Below are positions 52,417 through 55,680 of a stretch of DNA of 55,680 nucleotides, piece by piece. The position numbers were made by a program, and so were the translations under genes. This DNA comes from Bacillota bacterium. GTDB lineage: Bacteria; Bacillota; Sulfobacillia; JAJYWN01; JAJZPE01. Location of the stretch: positions 1-55,680 of the forward strand of contig JAJYMC010000048.1 in assembly GCA_021787335.1 (NCBI GenBank), given 5' to 3'. A model generated the notes under the pieces. It had not been told where the DNA came from. It worked only from the letters and a program-made list of their open reading frames with translations, and did not search any database. How positions within the stretch are numbered: position 1 is the stretch's first letter; each line of letters starts with the position of its first letter.

Positions 52417-53522
52417 TCGCCGTCTCCAAAGCTCACGCCGACGGCCCTGGCCGTGGCGACGAGTTCGCTGTCGGAAGGCACCCGGCGGAGCGTCCCGACG
52501 GCCTCGTCGATGGGGGCCGAGACGATGCTCTGGCCCCGCAGGGCAACCATCTCGCCGAACCGCTCCTCCTGCACGAGGCGTACGGCGGCGGTGCCATAGC
52601 GGGTGGCCAGGATGCGGTCGAAGGGCGTCGGCGAACCGCCGCGCTGCAGGTGCCCGAGGACGATGACCCGGGTCTCGACCTTGGTCAGCTCCTCGAGTTC
52701 CGCCCCGACCTGCGCCCCGATGCCGCCCAGGCGGACGGGGTCCGGGCTGAGCGGGTCGATCTTGCGGACGACCATCTGCCCCCCGGCCGGGGCCGCCCCC
52801 TCGGCCACGACGATGATGCTGAAGCGCTTGCCGTAGGCCCGCCGCTCCTTTATCTTGTCGACGACCTTCCAGATCTTGAAGGGGATCTCGGGGATGAGGA
52901 TGACGTCGGCCCCGCCGGCCAGCCCGGCCTCCAGGGCGATCCAGCCGGCGTAACGCCCCATCACCTCGAGGACCATCACCCGGTGGTGCGATTCGGCCGT
53001 GCTGTGCAGTCGGTCGAGGGCCTCGGTCGCGGTCACCAGCGCGGTGTCGAAACCGAAGGTGACGTCGGTGGCCGAGAGGTCGTTGTCAATGGTCTTCGGG
53101 ACGCCGACGACCTTGACCCCCTTGCGGGAGAGGTCGCGGGCGATGGACAACGTGCCGTCGCCGCCGATGACGATGAGGGCCTCGACGCCGTGCTCGGTGA
53201 GGTTGGCGATGGCCCCGTTGGAGACGTCGCGGAAGTCGGTCTCCCCGGCGACTTCGACGGGAGACCGGAACGGGTTGTCACGGTTGCTCGTCCCGAGGAT
53301 CGTGCCACCCCGCGGGAGCAGGCCGGAGACGTCCTTGACGGCCAGCTTGCGCATGCGGTTCTCGATGAGGCCCTTGAAACCGTCCTCGATGCCGACGACG
53401 TCGAAGCCGGCCGAGACGGCCGACTTGACGACGGCCCGGATGACGGCGTTCAGGCCGGGGCAGTCGCCGCCGCCGGTGAGGACGCCGATGACCCGTTTCT
53501 TCTCTGGTCCTTGTCCGTTCAT
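52413..53522 (-). CDS. pfkA: 6-phosphofructokinase
   Basis: The 369-residue enzyme phosphorylates fructose 6-phosphate in glycolysis. It has the nucleotide motif GVLTGGGDCPGLNA at 13-26, GGDGT at 120-124, and the catalytic PKTIDND at 142-148. The G in GGDG is the ATP-type residue, whereas K143 before TIDND is the residue found in PPi-dependent and in mixed-clade (actinobacterial-type) enzymes, so the phosphoryl donor is not certain. The start is ATG 53522 with AGGAGG 6 bases upstream. It lies 10 bp downstream of the PHP gene stop, in the serS operon. Confidence 0.93.
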   Translation of the reverse strand: MNGQGPEKKRVIGVLTGGGDCPGLNAVIRAVVKSAVSAGFDVVGIEDGFKGLIENRMRKLAVKDVSGLLPRGGTILGTSNRDNPFRSPVEVAGETDFRDVSNGAIANLTEHGVEALIVIGGDGTLSIARDLSRKGVKVVGVPKTIDNDLSATDVTFGFDTALVTATEALDRLHSTAESHHRVMVLEVMGRYAGWIALEAGLAGGADVILIPEIPFKIWKVVDKIKERRAYGKRFSIIVVAEGAAPAGGQMVVRKIDPLSPDPVRLGGIGAQVGAELEELTKVETRVIVLGHLQRGGSPTPFDRILATRYGTAAVRLVQEERFGEMVALRGQSIVSAPIDEAVGTLRRVPSDSELVATARAVGVSFGDGE

Positions 53523-53532
53523 GTCGTGCCTC

Positions 53533-54318
53533 CTAGCGTCGGCGGTTGGGCTTCGGGATGAACAGGCGGCCGGCCGGGAGGTCGAGCCGCTCGGCCATCT
53601 CCCGGCAATAGCCGATCTCGCCGACGGTCCCGCGGGTATGCCCGTCGCTGCCAAAGGAGAAGGTCGCTCCGAGTTCGAGCGCCCGCCGCAGGAAGGACTC
53701 GTCCGGGACGTGCCACAGCCCGCTTATCTCGATGGCCGCCCCATGGTCCACGGCCAAACGGATGAGGGCGTCGACCCAGTCCGCCGGGAGGTCCCGCTCG
53801 ACCCCCGGGAGCAGCGTGCAGTGGCCGACGATGGTGATGGGCCAGTCGTCGAGGCCCTTCTTGAAGGCCGCGAGACAGGCGTCCAGGAAACGGGCGCGGT
53901 CGGCGAAGGCCGCCGGCAGCTCGTAGCGGTCCTGCAGGCCCAGCCGGTAGTTGAAGTATTCGATGAAGGGGTGGTCCCGGCCGTCGAGGGTCAGTCCGTG
54001 AAGGCTGCCGATGAGATAGTCGGCCTCCTGGAGGACGCGGACCGGCCAGGTCAGGGGGATGCCCAGGTCGACCTCGAGCCCGCGGAGGAGCAGGTTGCGG
54101 TCGGCGGCCGCGTAGTACATGGTGAAGTCGGCGGCCGACCGGAGCTTCCCGTGCATCAGGGCGTGGTCGGTCAGGCCCATGACCAACCCCTTGGCCTTGG
54201 CCACGGCGGCCACCCCGTCCGGGGTCAGCTGCCCATCGGAGAAGGTCGAGTGGTTGTGCAGATCGTAGGTGAAGGGCGACGCCTCCGGCGGGGTCGTGGA
54301 AGGCTCCCGCGCGCTCAT
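53533..54318 (-). CDS. PHP-domain phosphoesterase
   Basis: The 261-residue cytoplasmic protein has the PHP metal ligands H21 and H23 in DLHNHSTFSDG, H52 in GLTDHA, a middle IVGHCTLLPG and the C-terminal FSFGSDGHT. The group includes histidinol-phosphate phosphatase-like enzymes and nucleotide phosphatases. The start is ATG 54318, coupled to the serS stop (ATGA); the longer frame to 54549 is antisense-like sequence inside serS. Substrate unknown. Confidence 0.88.
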   Translation of the reverse strand: MSAREPSTTPPEASPFTYDLHNHSTFSDGQLTPDGVAAVAKAKGLVMGLTDHALMHGKLRSAADFTMYYAAADRNLLLRGLEVDLGIPLTWPVRVLQEADYLIGSLHGLTLDGRDHPFIEYFNYRLGLQDRYELPAAFADRARFLDACLAAFKKGLDDWPITIVGHCTLLPGVERDLPADWVDALIRLAVDHGAAIEISGLWHVPDESFLRRALELGATFSFGSDGHTRGTVGEIGYCREMAERLDLPAGRLFIPKPNRRR

Positions 54319-55595
54319 TCCTTGGCCCCCTTGGGCCGGATGACGTCCTGGCCGCCCATGTATGGGCGGAGCGTCTCGGGGATGGCCACGCTGCCGTCGG
54401 CCTGCTGGTAGTTCTCGAGGACCGGGATGAGGATGCGCGGGCTGGCCAGCGCGGTGTTGTTGAGGGTGTGGCAGTAGCGGACCTTGCCGTCCTTGTCCCG
54501 GTAGCGGATCATCGACCGCCGGGCCTGGAACTCGTGGATGGTCGAGCACGAATGGGTCTCGCCGTAGTTCTTGCGGCTGGGCATCCAGGTCTCGAGGTCA
54601 TGCTTGCGGACCTGCGGCCGCCCGAGGTCGCCGCCGCAGACGTAGACCACCCGGTAGGGCAGCCCGAGGGCCTGGACCAACTCCTCCGAGTTGCCGAGGA
54701 GCAGGTCGTGCTGGCGCCGCGACTCCTCGTCGTCGTTGCGGCAGATGACCACCTGCTCGATTTTGTAGAACTGGTGGACCCGGTAGAGGCCGCGGGTGTC
54801 CTTGCCGGCGGCCCCGGCCTCCCGGCGGAAGCAGGCCGAGAACCCGGCGTAGTGCTTGGGCAGCTCGGCCTCGTCGAGGATCTCGCCCGCGTGGTAGGCC
54901 ACCAGCGAGACCTCGGCCGTGCCGATGAGGTCCTGCCCGGTGTCGACGGTGTAGACGCTGTCCTCCCCGCCGGGGAGGAAGCCGCCGCCGAACATGGCCT
55001 CCGGCTTGACCAGCATCGGGACATCCATGGGGACGAAGCCCTTCTTGACCAGATGGTCCATGGCCCAGCGAAGGATGGCCGTCTCCAGGAGGGCCCCCTC
55101 GTTCTTCAGGTAGTAGCTGCGGCTGCCGCCGACCTTCGACCCGCGGGCGAAGTCGATGATGTCGAGCTTCTCGCCCAGGGCGACGTGGTCCAAGGGCTCG
55201 AAGTCGAACTTCCGCGGCTCGCCCCAGCGCCTGAGCTCGACGTTGTCCCGGTCGTCGGCCCCCTCAGGGACGTCCGGCGCGGGCACGTTGGGGATCTGGA
55301 GCATGAGCGAGTCGAACTCTTTCTCCAGCCGGGTCAGCTCCGGCTCCAGCTCCTTGAGGTCCTTGTCGACCTGGCGCATGGCGGTCACGGCCGCCTGCCG
55401 CTCCTCGGCGGCCAGGCCCGGGATCTCCTTGGACCGGCGGTTCTTCTCCGCCCTCAGGTCCTCGACCCGCCGCTGCGCCTCGCGCCGCCGGCGGTCGACG
55501 TCGAGGAGTTCGTCGACGGGCGCCTCGAAGTGCTTCTTGGCCGCCCCTCGCTTGACTTCCTCCGGATGCTCCCGGATGTAGTTGATGTCGAGCAC
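54315..55595 (-). CDS. serS: Seryl-tRNA synthetase
   Basis: The 426-residue class II synthetase charges tRNA-Ser and tRNA-Sec. It has the N-terminal coiled coil at about 30-105 (RRREAQRRVEDLRAEKNRRSKEI), motif 2 FSACFRREAGAAGKDTRGLYRVHQFYKIEQ and motif 3 with HTLNNTALASPRILIPVLENYQ. Length is normal. Start at 55595 follows GGAGGGG. A leader terminator upstream suggests control by tRNA charging. Confidence 0.97.
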   Translation of the reverse strand: MLDINYIREHPEEVKRGAAKKHFEAPVDELLDVDRRRREAQRRVEDLRAEKNRRSKEIPGLAAEERQAAVTAMRQVDKDLKELEPELTRLEKEFDSLMLQIPNVPAPDVPEGADDRDNVELRRWGEPRKFDFEPLDHVALGEKLDIIDFARGSKVGGSRSYYLKNEGALLETAILRWAMDHLVKKGFVPMDVPMLVKPEAMFGGGFLPGGEDSVYTVDTGQDLIGTAEVSLVAYHAGEILDEAELPKHYAGFSACFRREAGAAGKDTRGLYRVHQFYKIEQVVICRNDDEESRRQHDLLLGNSEELVQALGLPYRVVYVCGGDLGRPQVRKHDLETWMPSRKNYGETHSCSTIHEFQARRSMIRYRDKDGKVRYCHTLNNTALASPRILIPVLENYQQADGSVAIPETLRPYMGGQDVIRPKGAKE

Positions 55596-55632
55596 GTTAA
55601 CCCCTCCAATGAAAAGGCGTCACCCATGCAAC

Positions 55633-55672
55633 GAAAAGCCCGCCCCCACGACCTTTCGGCCGCTGGGGCGGG
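55633..55672 (-). terminator. Leader terminator of serS (possible T-box)
   Basis: CCCGCCCC-type arms (55665-55672 and 55639-55647) with a GCGGCCGAAAGGTCG top are followed on the minus strand by TTTTCG, 40 bp before serS. serS in Bacillota is commonly T-box controlled. The antiterminator and specifier would lie beyond base 55680, so the class cannot be confirmed here. Confidence 0.7.
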
Positions 55673-55680
55673 TTGTGTAC

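Overview
The window looks like the chromosome of a high-G+C, low-AT-third-position bacterium of Bacillota type. Evidence: strong AGGAGG-type ribosome sites, frequent GTG and TTG starts, lipoprotein-type solute-binding proteins, PucR and OmpR-type regulators, a probable T-box-like serS leader, and a K+-independent membrane pyrophosphatase. No rRNA, tRNA or CRISPR array was seen. The species cannot be named from the sequence.

Layout. 1-1000: AT-richer debris: a possible mobile-element end at the left edge, a perfect hairpin, and the C-terminal fragment of an abortive-infection-like protein. 1000-1878: ATPase of a taurine/nitrate-type ABC importer, whose likely permease and binding protein lie 14 kb away (16106-17906). 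1948-14460: one long minus-strand operon with an extended -10 promoter at its head. It holds an oligopeptide-type importer (binding protein, two permeases, two ATPases), two DUF917 (S-methyl-thiohydantoin desulfurase-like) proteins, two hydantoin/Asp-Glu racemase-like proteins, an M29-type peptidase and a NicX-like metalloenzyme, a nitroreductase and a DUF6092 protein. A PucR-type regulator lies upstream. Together these look like uptake and breakdown of a hydantoin-like or related N-heterocycle. 18275-24867: pyrophosphatase hppA, an MFS permease, two TrkA-type proteins, a membrane-anchored universal stress protein and a HAD phosphatase. 24977-36788: patatin, TauE/DUF1634 pair, an exported hydrolase with a PKD-like domain, MATE pump, rhomboid-TPR, murB, a YkgJ-like Cys protein and DUF2225. 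36982-42636: a second oligopeptide importer (A, B, C, D, F).

43081-52311 is the most unusual part. A decayed histidine kinase/response regulator pair (frameshifts, a nonsense codon, a truncated regulator) and an intact paralogous pair (50138-52311) flank an AT-richer island. The island encodes a 712-residue radical SAM protein with two SPASM-like cysteine clusters, a 105-residue accessory protein, an ABC exporter, and two tandem Cys-rich peptide genes ending in a strong terminator. I read it as a RiPP system of the CXXX-repeat kind, in which the radical SAM enzyme and a second maturase domain are fused. The upstream precursor copy has a frameshift between leader and core. A scrap of an OppD-type ATPase gene lies between the island and the intact two-component pair.

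52413-55680: housekeeping genes: phosphofructokinase, PHP-domain phosphoesterase and serS with a leader terminator. Function assignments come from motif recognition and memory of families; no database search was run.
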